A stretch of DNA of 64,000 bases from Nostoc sp. 'Peltigera membranacea cyanobiont' N6 (GCF_002949735.1 NZ_CP026681.1:1674001-1738000); one strand, 5' to 3'; counted from the stretch's first letter, positions 43,462 through 51,875 are shown. Numbers and translations are program-made. The notes: generated by a model not told the origin, from the letters alone.

Positions 43462-44616
43462 TTATTCCACTGGATCTACATAGGTGTACGTTTTACCTGC
43501 CCAATTTTGCACTGTAACTGTGCCTTTCTCATAACCAAGTAGAGTCTCGGCTTGAATTGGGACTTTGCCACCGCCGCCAGGGGCATCAATTACATAAGTT
43601 GGTACAGCGTAGCCAGTGGTATGACCACGCAATTTAGAAATTAGATCGATCCCAGTTTGAACGCTCGTTCGCAGATGTGCAGTGCCAACAACTGGGTCGC
43701 ATTGGTAAAGGTAATAGGGTCGCACGCGCAACTTCAGAAGACCGTGAAACAGATTCTTGAGGGCTTTTTCAGAGTCATTCACACCTTTTAACAGCACAGT
43801 TTGACTACCTAGAGGAATACCACCATCCGCTAGGCGATCGCAAGCTTGTGTTACTTCTAGGGTAAGTTCCCGCTGATGACAAAAGTGCAAAGACAGCCAC
43901 ACGCGATGTTTACGAAGTAAGGCAACAAGTTGCGGTGTAATTCGCTGCGGCAAAAAACTCGGTACGCGGGAACCAATCCGAATAAATTCAATATGCTCAA
44001 TTGCACGTAACCGCCCAAGCAAATTATCTAAAGGTTCATCAGACATTAGCAGAGGATCGCCACCAGAAATTAGCACATCACGGATCTCGGTGTGTTCTTC
44101 CAGGTAAGCGACGATCGCATCCAACCGCCGCGTTACTGGGTACATCTCACCTTGACTCACCAAACGAGAACGGGTGCAGTAACGACAATAAGCAGCGCAT
44201 GTGTCTAAAGCAAGCAGTAATACGCGATCGGGGTAGCGGTGTACGAGTCCTGGTACTGGAGTATCGTTATCCTCACCACATGGATCTACCATGTCTGCTG
44301 TACTAACTATTAATTCTTCTTGCCGTGGAATGACTTGTAACCGTAGCGGACAAAGCGGATCTTCTGGATCGAGGAGTGATGCAAAGTATGGGGTTACGGC
44401 TACAGCAAACTTCTCTGGCGCGATTAAAAGTCCCTGTTCTTCGGTAGGACTAAGCCTTAATAACTTCTGAAAGTGTTCCAGCTTAGTCAACCGATGCCGC
44501 ATTTGCCAGCGCCAATCGTTCCAGCGTTCTTGGTTGTAAGTCTCTCCCAAAATCTGACAAATTTCTTCACACCGAACATCTGTAACTAGAGGCTCTAGAA
44601 TAGTGTTTTTGATCAT
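43462..44616 (-). CDS. Radical SAM lysine 2,3-aminomutase (KamA family)
   Basis: 384 residues. The radical SAM cluster motif is CAAYCRYC (C140, C144, C147), and the PLP lysine is K351 in DAPGGGGKVPI. Asp307 (QCDPVVG) and Asp344 (IDAPGG) correspond to the two aspartates that hold the side-chain amino group of lysine in lysine 2,3-aminomutase, so L-lysine to L-beta-lysine is the likeliest reaction, though related enzymes act on glutamate or arginine. Length is shorter than the clostridial enzyme and similar to the YodO/EpmB group. It is the first gene of an operon with a SET protein and an ATP-grasp ligase. No EF-P gene is adjacent. Confidence 0.9.
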   Translation of the reverse strand: MIKNTILEPLVTDVRCEEICQILGETYNQERWNDWRWQMRHRLTKLEHFQKLLRLSPTEEQGLLIAPEKFAVAVTPYFASLLDPEDPLCPLRLQVIPRQEELIVSTADMVDPCGEDNDTPVPGLVHRYPDRVLLLALDTCAAYCRYCTRSRLVSQGEMYPVTRRLDAIVAYLEEHTEIRDVLISGGDPLLMSDEPLDNLLGRLRAIEHIEFIRIGSRVPSFLPQRITPQLVALLRKHRVWLSLHFCHQRELTLEVTQACDRLADGGIPLGSQTVLLKGVNDSEKALKNLFHGLLKLRVRPYYLYQCDPVVGTAHLRTSVQTGIDLISKLRGHTTGYAVPTYVIDAPGGGGKVPIQAETLLGYEKGTVTVQNWAGKTYTYVDPVE

Positions 44617-44748
44617 GATTAGAACTAAATTAAGCTGAGAAGAATAAACCGATCGCAGCCTGGTTTGTTTACCTAAGAATCTAGGTAAAGTAGAAAAGTA
44701 TTGACAACTGTCACCAGTTCTGCATCAAACTCTTCCTCAAACAGGCGA

Positions 44749-44997
44749 TTACCGTTGTGGCGTAGAAATATAAATAGTTTGGCTCGTTTGATGCCAGAGA
44801 TAATGGCTTGTTCTGCCTCTGATAACTTCGATGGGAGGATTCCAGTTAGGATTTGGCATATCCTCAGTACACTCTAGGTAATCAGCAAAAGCGTTAATAA
44901 TTACCTTATATTTAGATGCCTCAGCCTTAGCAGCGTCAATAGCTAGCTTTTTGTGAAGATGAGGTGGAATTCTAACACCGACTTGAATACAGGGCAT
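44749..44997 (-). CDS. Ribbon-helix-helix-like small protein, possibly an orphan antitoxin, perhaps frameshifted
   Basis: 82 residues. The N terminus CIQVGVRIPPHLHKKLAIDA then AKAEASKYKVIINAFADYL looks like an Arc/CopG-type ribbon-helix-helix DNA-binding domain. The last part (from VIRGRTSHYLW) has odd composition. One base over, the DNA reads SKLSEAEQAIISGIKRAKLF and IFLRHNGNRLFEEEFDAELV with a stop near 44680, which looks more protein-like. So the 3' half may be frameshifted or may overlap another short gene. No toxin is recognised beside it. Confidence 0.45.
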   Translation of the reverse strand: MPCIQVGVRIPPHLHKKLAIDAAKAEASKYKVIINAFADYLECTEDMPNPNWNPPIEVIRGRTSHYLWHQTSQTIYISTPQR

Positions 44998-45147
44998 GAA
45001 AACAAAGTTTAAGTACTCTAAAAATGATACCTAAAGTTAAACTATAAGTATCTTCATACACAGAATATAGCACTGCGGTCGTGCTTGTTAATCTAATTAT
45101 TTATTCCACCACTAGACTTCAGATCGGGCGTAGACGCAAAGCACAAA

Positions 45148-45175
45148 GCCGGAGATTCCGAAACTCCGGGCTTGT
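45148..45175 (-). terminator. Hairpin downstream of hetF
   Basis: GCCGGAG / CTCCGGGC makes a 7-bp stem about 100 bases after the hetF stop. There is no strong T tract on the hetF strand, so this is only a possible terminator. Confidence 0.35.
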
Positions 45176-45261
45176 CGCCAGATATGGCACTCAAAAATTT
45201 TAGTCCAGCGATCGCTTATTTTGTTATCAGGAGCGATCGCTCCAATCACCACCTACGAATA

Positions 45262-47775
45262 TTACTGTTGTTCTCCTTTTTCTTGAAGGAGCGATCGCCA
45301 ATCTGCAATCGCCTTTTCTGTCCACAGCCAATTTTTAGCTAATTTATCTACTTGGAAATTGACTGGATCGGACTTGAGAACCGTTTGCCGCAACTTGATC
45401 GCTTCATTCAGATACTGTGTCTGCTTACCACTAGATTGATTAAGTGCAGATTTATACAATCCAAGCGCTAAACCAGCATAAGAAGTTAAAGCATCTTGAG
45501 GAACTGCTGTCTTGGAATCTGGACTCTGCTGTTTGAGTGCCAAATTCAAAGCCTTGAACCAAGAGTCATTGGCTCGATTCAGATTGCCTTCTGCGTAGTA
45601 GGCAAATCCTAAAGCGTTATTATACAAAAGCGATTCTGGTTTAGCTTTTGTGGCAGTTTCCCAGTAACGGCGGGCATCATCGACGCTATAGTTATTATTG
45701 TCTCCAGTTTGGATGGACTGCCAAGCTAATCGTCCCTTATAAAAGTTGACAGATGGATCGTCAATTTGCTTACTTGGAACCAGTTTCAGAGCAGTTTCTG
45801 CCGCAGCCAGTGCGCCACGATTTAGTAGTTCTTCTACAGCTAATAACCCACCTTGTAAGTCACCCTGGCTCAATTTTTCTGTAGCGGTGGCGGTAACAAT
45901 TCCATTGGGTGCTGTCTGTAAGTCGGGATTTTGCTGCTTTTGAATCGGTAAAGATTCAGTGGGAATTGCTGGGATGTTAGGCAAATTTACCTGCTGGGAG
46001 CGATTTTGCCACCACCAATTTAAACCGATCGCAGCTGCTAACGCACTGATTCCCACAATACCTACAATTGGCCACAGCTTGCGGCGTTGGGTATGAGGTC
46101 TTGGTGGGGGTGGTTGCGATACCTGCGGCGGGCTATGCCTACGCAAAAAATCAGATTTTTCTAAATTTCCTTCCAAGTTTCCAGTATTTGGAGGTGGTGG
46201 TGCTGGGACTTCTCCCCACAAATCTCCTTCCCCTTGCAGAGAAGTTTTTTCTTCTGAAACCTGTCTTTGCTGAAAATTATTTTCTGGAATTTGTCGATCC
46301 AGTTCAGTTGGAGCTTTTTGGTTATCTAGCTGACGAAACAAATCCGAAACTATCGCTGAATCTTCTTCATAACTTGAGTCATCATACTCAATTTCATCAA
46401 CGAGATCGCCCCAAGTATCCTCACCCAGCCAGTCCAACCCAGAAGAGTCCCGCGTCAAACCAGTAGGAATCATTTCTTCCATTCCTAAAGGCATATCGCT
46501 ATCATCTGCCATAGCGGAGTACATCGTGGAAGTGATTCCTAAAGGCGAACTATACTGATTCCGTGATTCTGCACTTTCGGATAACTCAGTTTCCTCGCTC
46601 AGAAAACCGTCAAATTCTGGCTGGAGATATAAAATCGGTAATGCCCAGTACATCTGGTGAGAACCATAAGCAGAAATTAATCCTTGGCGCACCCGACTAA
46701 CGCACAAATCTACTGGATATCCCTGACTCAAGTTGCGATAAAACAATTGTGTAAGTGTCAGTGCGACTTCATCAGGAATCCGTTCTGACATTGCCAAAAC
46801 GCTTCTGATCCCACGCTTTACCAGACTTTCGGCTAGGTTCCGTTCCCCAGTGTCGCCAGAGGGATCGGATGCAGCTGTGTACGCCCCCAAGCAGGAATTA
46901 AACACTGCCATTTGGATGTTATTGTTGACGAGCAAACCTGCCAGATCGTCTCCACTCAAGACTTCCGTTAAGCCAGTTCTGCGACTAACAAGATAAATTT
47001 CTCCGCCATTGCCGCCTAAGTTACTATGACCAGAGTAGTGGAGAACGTGGTATCTGCCTTGTTCTAGGGCTTGCGTCAGTTCTTCTCGTCCTGGTTGGTC
47101 TAATACAGTGAGTTCAATTTCTGGGAACCGATTGTTACCTTCAGTCAGTCGTGATGTTTGACGATGAAGTTCTGCTTGCAGTTTAATCGCTTCCTGTTTC
47201 TGCAAGTCAAGACGGACTTGATCTGAGGGAGAAGCAATTACCATCAATACTTTCACACCACCTTGTTCTCGTGGTGTGAAAGTATTTCGCGATCGCAAAG
47301 GAGAAGCCCCCAAAACGCCACTTTGGAAGCGAGAAAAAGCCACATAAGGCCCAGTAGCCAGAGGGCGATCGCCTGCGTGCATCACTTCCCAAGGCAGACG
47401 AGCTAATCTAGTGTCTTTTAGCCCTAAGCGCAAGCGTAGTACCTGCTGGTGGTTTTGGGCAATACCTTGAGCAGTAATCCAACTATCTCTGAGAGTGCTT
47501 TGAAATAGGGCGTTATAAAATTGTTGACCTAAGGCCACCAAATTAACAGAGTTTCTGGCGATATTGCTTTCGTTTCCACTAGAGGTAAATGGATCTCCCT
47601 GCAACACTGACTTCAATGGGTCATTCATCAAATGCCCAGCAGCTATTAACCAATCAGCTACAGGCCAAGTCACCAATTCTTCTGCCAATGGTACCCCAGG
47701 TGCGACTTGTTCCGTCCGCACCAAGTAGTCATTTTGCCCTACTGGGGTTACGGAAATGTGAAATTCCTGGGTCAC
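45262..47775 (-). CDS. hetF: HetF, CHAT-domain protease of heterocyst differentiation
   Basis: 837 residues with a GTG start (GGAG six bases before it). The N-terminal half is a CHAT (caspase-like) domain, with the catalytic His in HYSGHS (H246/H250) and the Cys in FNSCLG (C295). After an acidic, disordered middle (about residues 400-560) comes one membrane span (KLWPIVGIVGISALAAAIGL), then a periplasmic or lumenal helical/TPR-like region with ATEKLSQGDLQGGLLAVEEL and YNNALGFAYYAEGNLNRAND. HetF is required for heterocyst formation and normal cell morphology in Nostoc/Anabaena and affects PatA and HetR. The identification rests on domain order together with the divergent NsiR1-like array upstream, which is the known neighbour of hetF. 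Confidence 0.9.
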   Translation of the reverse strand: MTQEFHISVTPVGQNDYLVRTEQVAPGVPLAEELVTWPVADWLIAAGHLMNDPLKSVLQGDPFTSSGNESNIARNSVNLVALGQQFYNALFQSTLRDSWITAQGIAQNHQQVLRLRLGLKDTRLARLPWEVMHAGDRPLATGPYVAFSRFQSGVLGASPLRSRNTFTPREQGGVKVLMVIASPSDQVRLDLQKQEAIKLQAELHRQTSRLTEGNNRFPEIELTVLDQPGREELTQALEQGRYHVLHYSGHSNLGGNGGEIYLVSRRTGLTEVLSGDDLAGLLVNNNIQMAVFNSCLGAYTAASDPSGDTGERNLAESLVKRGIRSVLAMSERIPDEVALTLTQLFYRNLSQGYPVDLCVSRVRQGLISAYGSHQMYWALPILYLQPEFDGFLSEETELSESAESRNQYSSPLGITSTMYSAMADDSDMPLGMEEMIPTGLTRDSSGLDWLGEDTWGDLVDEIEYDDSSYEEDSAIVSDLFRQLDNQKAPTELDRQIPENNFQQRQVSEEKTSLQGEGDLWGEVPAPPPPNTGNLEGNLEKSDFLRRHSPPQVSQPPPPRPHTQRRKLWPIVGIVGISALAAAIGLNWWWQNRSQQVNLPNIPAIPTESLPIQKQQNPDLQTAPNGIVTATATEKLSQGDLQGGLLAVEELLNRGALAAAETALKLVPSKQIDDPSVNFYKGRLAWQSIQTGDNNNYSVDDARRYWETATKAKPESLLYNNALGFAYYAEGNLNRANDSWFKALNLALKQQSPDSKTAVPQDALTSYAGLALGLYKSALNQSSGKQTQYLNEAIKLRQTVLKSDPVNFQVDKLAKNWLWTEKAIADWRSLLQEKGEQQ

Positions 47776-47917
47776 AATTTCTCCTGTCCGCCTCCTAAAT
47801 CTGGTTTGAAACGCGAAAGTTTCAAGTCGATTTGCTCCCTCTGATAACTTAGATGCATCCCACCCCTGAATGTTTCTGATTCGGTGTTGTTTTGCTTTTT
47901 CTGCCTTTACAACTTTA

Positions 47918-47923
47918 TCCGGA
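47918..47923 (+). promoter_or_regulatory. DIF-class promoter element (TCCGGA), first of the array
   Basis: TCCGGA lies 31 bp before the AATTGGTAG core. The same spacing (32 bp) is kept by TCCGGA at 48175, 48939 and 49068, by TCCGGT at 48654 and by CCCGGA at 48810. An orphan TCCGGT at 48418 has no good RNA core behind it. DIF motifs mark promoters induced in developing heterocysts after nitrogen step-down. Confidence 0.8.
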
Positions 47924-47946
47924 TCGGATTACTTGGATCGAGAACA

Positions 47947-48014
47947 CTTAATTGGTAGATGCACCTTGATCTTCAACTCCCCTAGTTGGCTAACACCCAC
48001 TGGGGGTTTTTTTT
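47947..48014 (+). ncRNA. nsiR1: NsiR1-like sRNA, unit 1
   Basis: Unit with DIF element at 47918. The core reads TTGGTAGATGCACCTTGATC; the terminator has CCCCTAGTTGG...CCACTGGGGG and nine Ts. It is the unit nearest hetF, and any hetF transcript that starts far upstream would be antisense to it. Confidence 0.85.
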
Positions 48015-48083
48015 TGGCCAACAACAGCAACTTTTGATGCAGATATTCTCTACCAGAAAATAGTCCTTAATCCTAGAATACTT

Positions 48084-48151
48084 GATTAATAGATGGATGT
48101 ACCTTGATTTTTAACTCCCCTAATTCAGTTAATATCTACTAGAGTTTTTTT
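48084..48151 (+). ncRNA. NsiR1-like sRNA, unit 2 (degenerate)
   Basis: TTGATTAATAGATGGATGTA followed by CCTTGATTTTTAACTCCCC. No TCCGGA at the expected place. The terminator has changed on both sides to AACTC/GAGTT and keeps its T run. Confidence 0.6.
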
Positions 48152-48204
48152 GGCAGACTTTTCTAGTAAATTTATCCGGAGCATGGTATTTAAACCTAGA
48201 ACAT

Positions 48205-48271
48205 TTAATTGGTAGATGCACCCTGATAACTAGCTCCCCTGGTTGGCTAACACCCACTGGGGGTTTTTTTA
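48205..48271 (+). ncRNA. nsiR1: NsiR1-like sRNA, unit 3
   Basis: DIF at 48175-48180, core TTAATTGGTAGATGCACCCT, terminator CCCCTGG...CCACTGGGGG plus seven Ts. All elements intact. Confidence 0.85.
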
Positions 48272-48334
48272 TGAAGGAAGTAAGCAGCAATTATTTCTGA
48301 GGTATCAAATTTTTCAGGCAGCGCACTGGATTGT

Positions 48335-48400
48335 TTAATTGGTAGATACACCCCGATCGCTAGCTCCCCTAGTTGGCTAACACCTGTTGGGATATTTCTC
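48335..48400 (+). ncRNA. NsiR1-like sRNA, unit 4 (degenerate)
   Basis: Core TTAATTGGTAGATACACCCC is good, but there is no TCCGGA upstream and the terminator has decayed to GTTGGGATATTTC without a T run. Confidence 0.6.
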
Positions 48401-48555
48401 TAGTCAACGCTAATTTATCCGGTAGATTGCTCTTTAAAAGTCTCTAGCTTTTAATTCTCATGGGGGCTACCACCTTCAGAATCGGCACTAGTAACCCAAT
48501 GAGGATCGTTTAGAGATAGAACTTGGAAACGAGATTCTTAAGGATTTGAGCTTAA

Positions 48556-48616
48556 GTTTACACCAATGCCTGATAACTAACCCCTCTGCTTGGCTAACAT
48601 CCGAGGTTTTTTTTGG
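48556..48616 (+). ncRNA. NsiR1-like sRNA, unit 5 (5' part replaced)
   Basis: The 3' half (GCCTGATAACTAACCCCTCT, GCTTGGCTAACATCC, GAGG plus eight Ts) is clear. The AATTGGTAGATG core is missing and DIF is absent. Confidence 0.5.
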
Positions 48617-48683
48617 TGAGAAAACAGCAATAACTTCAACCTCTGTTAATTTATCCGGTAGCTACCCATTTAGTTTAGAAAAG

Positions 48684-48748
48684 ATGATTGGTAGATGCAC
48701 CCTGATAACTCACTCCCCTGGTAGACTAACACTCTCTGGGGGTTTTTT
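48684..48748 (+). ncRNA. nsiR1: NsiR1-like sRNA, unit 6
   Basis: TCCGGT at 48654-48659, core GATTGGTAGATGCACCCTGA, terminator CCCCTGG...CTCTGGGGG plus six Ts. Confidence 0.8.
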
Positions 48749-48839
48749 CTAGTTGTGTAGGCGTAACCCTTCGTAGACATCGCCATCAACCCTGATTTTA
48801 ATCGTTTTTCCCGGAAGATACTGGCTGCCCCTAGAAAAG

Positions 48840-48905
48840 ATTACTGGTAGATGCACCCTGATAACTCACTCCCCTAGTAGACTAACATCATCTGGGGGTT
48901 TTTTA
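48840..48905 (+). ncRNA. nsiR1: NsiR1-like sRNA, unit 7
   Basis: CCCGGA at 48810-48815 (one-base DIF variant), core TTACTGGTAGATGCACCCTG, terminator CCCCTAG...ATCTGGGGG plus six Ts. Confidence 0.8.
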
Positions 48906-48968
48906 TTTTAAAAAATAATTAGCCTTTGTCCAAATTTATCCGGAATGTGATGTTCAATCTGAGAACAG

Positions 48969-49035
48969 TTAATTGGTAGATGCACCCTGATAACTAACTC
49001 CCCTGGTAGACTAACATCCTCTGGGGGTTTTTTAT
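48969..49035 (+). ncRNA. nsiR1: NsiR1-like sRNA, unit 8
   Basis: TCCGGA at 48939-48944, core TTAATTGGTAGATGCACCCT, intact terminator. Nearly identical to unit 9 over a 129-bp period. Confidence 0.85.
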
Positions 49036-49097
49036 TTTAAAAAATAACTAGCCTTTATCCAAATTTATCCGGAATGTGACGTTCAACCTGAGAACAG

Positions 49098-49165
49098 TTA
49101 ATTGGTAGATGCACCCTGATAACTAACTCCCCTGGTAGACTAACATCCTCTGGGGGTTTTTTTTT
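49098..49165 (+). ncRNA. nsiR1: NsiR1-like sRNA, unit 9
   Basis: TCCGGA at 49068-49073, core TTAATTGGTAGATGCACCCT, intact terminator with nine Ts. It is the last unit; the region 49170-49421 after it has no further copy and no gene. Confidence 0.85.
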
Positions 49166-49421
49166 GGCTAAAGTCCAATAGCACTTCCTGCTCGCTCAAT
49201 CCCTGAATCGCTTTCTTTTTATTGTGAGCTAGAGATGCCACATCAAAATGATTGCTATGATATTTAATCATATTCTTTATTTTTTTTCTATATTTTGGTG
49301 TTTTACCAAGAAAGGCAGGAGGAAAACTGCCCTTTGTCTCCTAGCGCTACCAGAGGAGTCTTGGGTTTAAAACCGACTCCAAATCTCTGATTTGGTGTGC
49401 TACCCCCTGCTTTCTTCAAGG

Positions 49422-50240
49422 TTAAGCTTTCGCCGCAGCAACATTTGGTAAACTCACTTTCAACCGCTTAAACATCGCTTCTCGTGCTTGTACAGCAAGA
49501 TTATCATCTAAAGGCTGCAATGCGATCGCTTCCCCATACTTGAGCCGTAGCGCTGTTTGAATTAACCAATCGGCGACAAAGGGATTTTTCGGTAACAAAG
49601 GGCCGTGAGAATAAGTAGCGATCGCATTTTGATAAAATGCTCCTTCTGTCCCATCTTCACCATTATTTCCTAAACCGTACACCACGCGCCCTAAAGCTTC
49701 CACTTTCCCCAACTTGGTGCGTCCGCCGTGATTTTCAAAGCCTACCAAATATGGTGTGCTGCCCGTCATCTCTTTTAAATCTTGCGCCAGACGAGAAGCT
49801 GTAACTTCAATTACCAAGTTTCCAATACAGCGCTTAGTATTTTCACCAGGATGCACGGAAACTAAATCGAGTATTCCTAAACCATCAATCCGTTGCCCTA
49901 AGCCTGGTTCGTAATAATGTCCCAATAGTTGGGGCGAACCACAGGTAAAGACACCTGGTGTACCATTTTCGATTTTTTCGCGCATTGCATCAGCTTTCGC
50001 ACCTTGCAAATCACGCATGACAATTTCTTGCTGACGATCTTGTGCGCCACCACCAACGATGACATCTACAGTTTTAATATCTGCGGCTGTACTATTTTGA
50101 TCTAGGGGTAAGATTTTAACGTCGTATCCCCGCCACTGGGCACGACGTTCTATAGTAATTACATTACCGCGATCGCCATAAGTACTCATCAGCGTCGGAT
50201 AAAGCCAACCTATTGTTAATTCCAAATTTTGGGAACTCAT
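49422..50240 (-). CDS. gatD: Lipid II isoglutaminyl synthase, glutaminase subunit GatD
   Basis: 272 residues from the ATG at 50240. The frame stays open for 41 more codons, but these are STRR repeats (NPQSPIPNPQSP), so I excluded them. It is a class I glutamine amidotransferase of the CobB/CobQ type: LTIGWLYPTLMSTYGDRGNV, DVIVGGGAQDRQQE, the nucleophile Cys in GVFTCGSPQLLGHYY, GFENHGGRT and the catalytic His in IATYSHGPLLPKNP. It hydrolyses glutamine and channels ammonia to MurT, which amidates the alpha-carboxyl of D-Glu in lipid II. It follows murT in the same direction. Confidence 0.88.
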   Translation of the reverse strand: MSSQNLELTIGWLYPTLMSTYGDRGNVITIERRAQWRGYDVKILPLDQNSTAADIKTVDVIVGGGAQDRQQEIVMRDLQGAKADAMREKIENGTPGVFTCGSPQLLGHYYEPGLGQRIDGLGILDLVSVHPGENTKRCIGNLVIEVTASRLAQDLKEMTGSTPYLVGFENHGGRTKLGKVEALGRVVYGLGNNGEDGTEGAFYQNAIATYSHGPLLPKNPFVADWLIQTALRLKYGEAIALQPLDDNLAVQAREAMFKRLKVSLPNVAAAKA

Positions 50241-50244
50241 ATTT

Positions 50245-50358
50245 TTGGGGACTGGGGATTGGGGATTGGGGATTGGGGACTGGGGATTGGGGATTGGGAA
50301 AACACCGTTACCCAATGACAAATGACAAATGACAAATGACAAATGACAAATGACCAAT
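50245..50358. repeat. STRR block between murT and gatD
   Basis: GGGGACTGGGGATTGGGGAT-type heptamers and then CAAATGACAAATGACAAATG-type units fill the whole intergenic gap of the operon. Confidence 0.9.
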
Positions 50359-50365
50359 GACAAAT

Positions 50366-51703
50366 TTAAAGAATTTTCCTACCAGTTAGAACTTCTCGAA
50401 CTTCTAGCATGGCTGAGTAGGTAGGTAGAATATGCAGAGTTTCATTCTCTGGTGTATGCTCTAATGCTGTAGCGATCGCTTGTCGCAAATCTTCTTCCAC
50501 AATTAAATTTATGCTACTCTCAGGGGACTTTTGGCTGTAACGTAGACGTAGTGCCATATCATAGACGCGATCGCCACTCACTACTAAAGTCCCGCCGCGT
50601 TCGACTAATTTCTCGGTATCCACGTCCCAAATCCAGGATACATCAGTGCCATCGGGTGTGCGATCGTTCAATACCAAGAGTGTGGTTTTATCTGTGCTTT
50701 GAGTCACTACGCGAATGGTTTCATTCGTTCCCACAGGATTTTTTGATAACAATATCCGCACTCGTTTACCGTTAATTACTAAATCTTCCGCCCGACCAAA
50801 GGCAGCTTGGAAGTTATTAATAGTATCTCTAATTGTTGCTTCATCAACTCCTAATTCAATAGCCGCAGTAGCAGCCGCCAAAGTATTATATTTGTTGTAC
50901 AAACCAACCAAAATTTGCGACCATTCACTACTTTCTAAAGTCGGTTTACTTTTAGTAAAACCACACTGAGGACAAGTGAAATCTCCCAAATGAGATAAAT
51001 AGACACCCTTGTAATCTAGAGAATGTCCGCATTTGGGACAATAGATAGAATCGACAGCGTGAGGAATAGCTTCGAGATAATTTTCTGGTTCATTTAAGCC
51101 AAAGAATAACACCCGTTGCGGTAACTGCTGACCAAGATTAGATAAAGTTGGGTCATCAGCATTGGGAATTACCACCGTTTCTGCTGGTAGGGTAGAAATA
51201 ACTTTTGTCCAACGTTTACTAATTGTATCTACTTCCCCGTACCGATCGAGTTGGTCGCGGAACAAGTTTAGACAGAGAATGATTCGCGGCTGGAGTGGCT
51301 TTAATACTCTGGGGACAATATTTTCATCAACTTCTAAAATTGCGTAATCAGTATTTAGCGTACCTAGTAAGTTGGTGCTTTCTAACAGCGCCGTCATCAA
51401 GCCATTTTCTAGATTTGCACCTGTAGAATTATGAGTTACGCGATAGCCCTTGCGTTCTAAGATTGTACATAAAAGCAGCGCTGTAGTGGTTTTGCCGTTA
51501 GTACCAGCAATTAAAATCACTCCGTTTTTAACTTGCTGACTCAATAATTCTAAAATTCGAGGTTCAATACGACGAGCAATTGAGCCTGGTAATACACTAG
51601 CAGCACCCAGACGGAGCGATCGCACTATAAACGTCACACTTTTTGCCACTGACACCGCGAAACCCAATCGCAGCCTATCTATGAATTGAATTTTGTTTCC
51701 CAC
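50366..51703 (-). CDS. murT: Lipid II isoglutaminyl synthase, Mur-ligase-like subunit MurT
   Basis: 445 residues of the Mur ligase fold. The P-loop GTNGKTTTALLLCTIL is near residue 66. The ligase core includes NLFRDQLDRYGEVDTI, and a four-Cys zinc ribbon (CPKCGHSLDY and CPQCGF) interrupts the central domain, a hallmark of MurT. The C-terminal DUF1727 domain has KNPVGTNETIRVV, NDRTPDGTDVSWIWDVD and VSGDRVYDMALRL. With GatD it amidates D-Glu of lipid II to D-isoglutamine. The pair is classical in Gram-positive bacteria and also occurs in cyanobacteria. Confidence 0.92.
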   Translation of the reverse strand: MGNKIQFIDRLRLGFAVSVAKSVTFIVRSLRLGAASVLPGSIARRIEPRILELLSQQVKNGVILIAGTNGKTTTALLLCTILERKGYRVTHNSTGANLENGLMTALLESTNLLGTLNTDYAILEVDENIVPRVLKPLQPRIILCLNLFRDQLDRYGEVDTISKRWTKVISTLPAETVVIPNADDPTLSNLGQQLPQRVLFFGLNEPENYLEAIPHAVDSIYCPKCGHSLDYKGVYLSHLGDFTCPQCGFTKSKPTLESSEWSQILVGLYNKYNTLAAATAAIELGVDEATIRDTINNFQAAFGRAEDLVINGKRVRILLSKNPVGTNETIRVVTQSTDKTTLLVLNDRTPDGTDVSWIWDVDTEKLVERGGTLVVSGDRVYDMALRLRYSQKSPESSINLIVEEDLRQAIATALEHTPENETLHILPTYSAMLEVREVLTGRKIL

Positions 51704-51810
51704 ATTTGTACCCTAGTCTTCTGGCGTTGCTAATTGAAAGTATTTAATTGCAAATTTAATATGGGTGAGTTTAGCGAATCCTAGCTGAAAAAGCCAGCCT
51801 CTTAATTTTG

Positions 51811-51862
51811 AGGCAGGGGGCAGGGGGCAGGGGGCAGGGGAGGCAGGGGAGGCAGGGGAGGG
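51811..51862. repeat. Tandem GGCAGGGG repeat
   Basis: Three GCAGGGG heptamers are followed by three GAGGCAGGG-type units. The same sequence type has been incorporated into the recJ reading frame around 18070-18110. Confidence 0.85.
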
Positions 51863-51875
51863 TTAGAATCATCAT

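Larger units (their letters stand above)
47918..49170 (+). repeat. Tandem array of NsiR1-like sRNA units (9 recognisable copies)
   Basis: About 1.25 kb of direct repeats spaced near 130 bp (exactly 129 bp between the last three). A full unit has TTTATCCGGA, 31-32 bp later AATTGGTAGATGCACCCTGA, then TAACTAACTCCCCTGGTAGA and a CTGGGGGTTTTTT terminator. NsiR1 is the heterocyst-specific RNA encoded by a tandem array next to hetF; TCCGGA at about -35 is the DIF element of its promoters. The array is transcribed away from hetF. Confidence 0.9.

Noticed and set aside
47918..49170. CRISPR array as an explanation for the repeats near hetF
   Set aside because: The units are long, each with its own promoter-like element and terminator, and the intervening DNA is itself repeated; there are no unique spacers and no cas genes.
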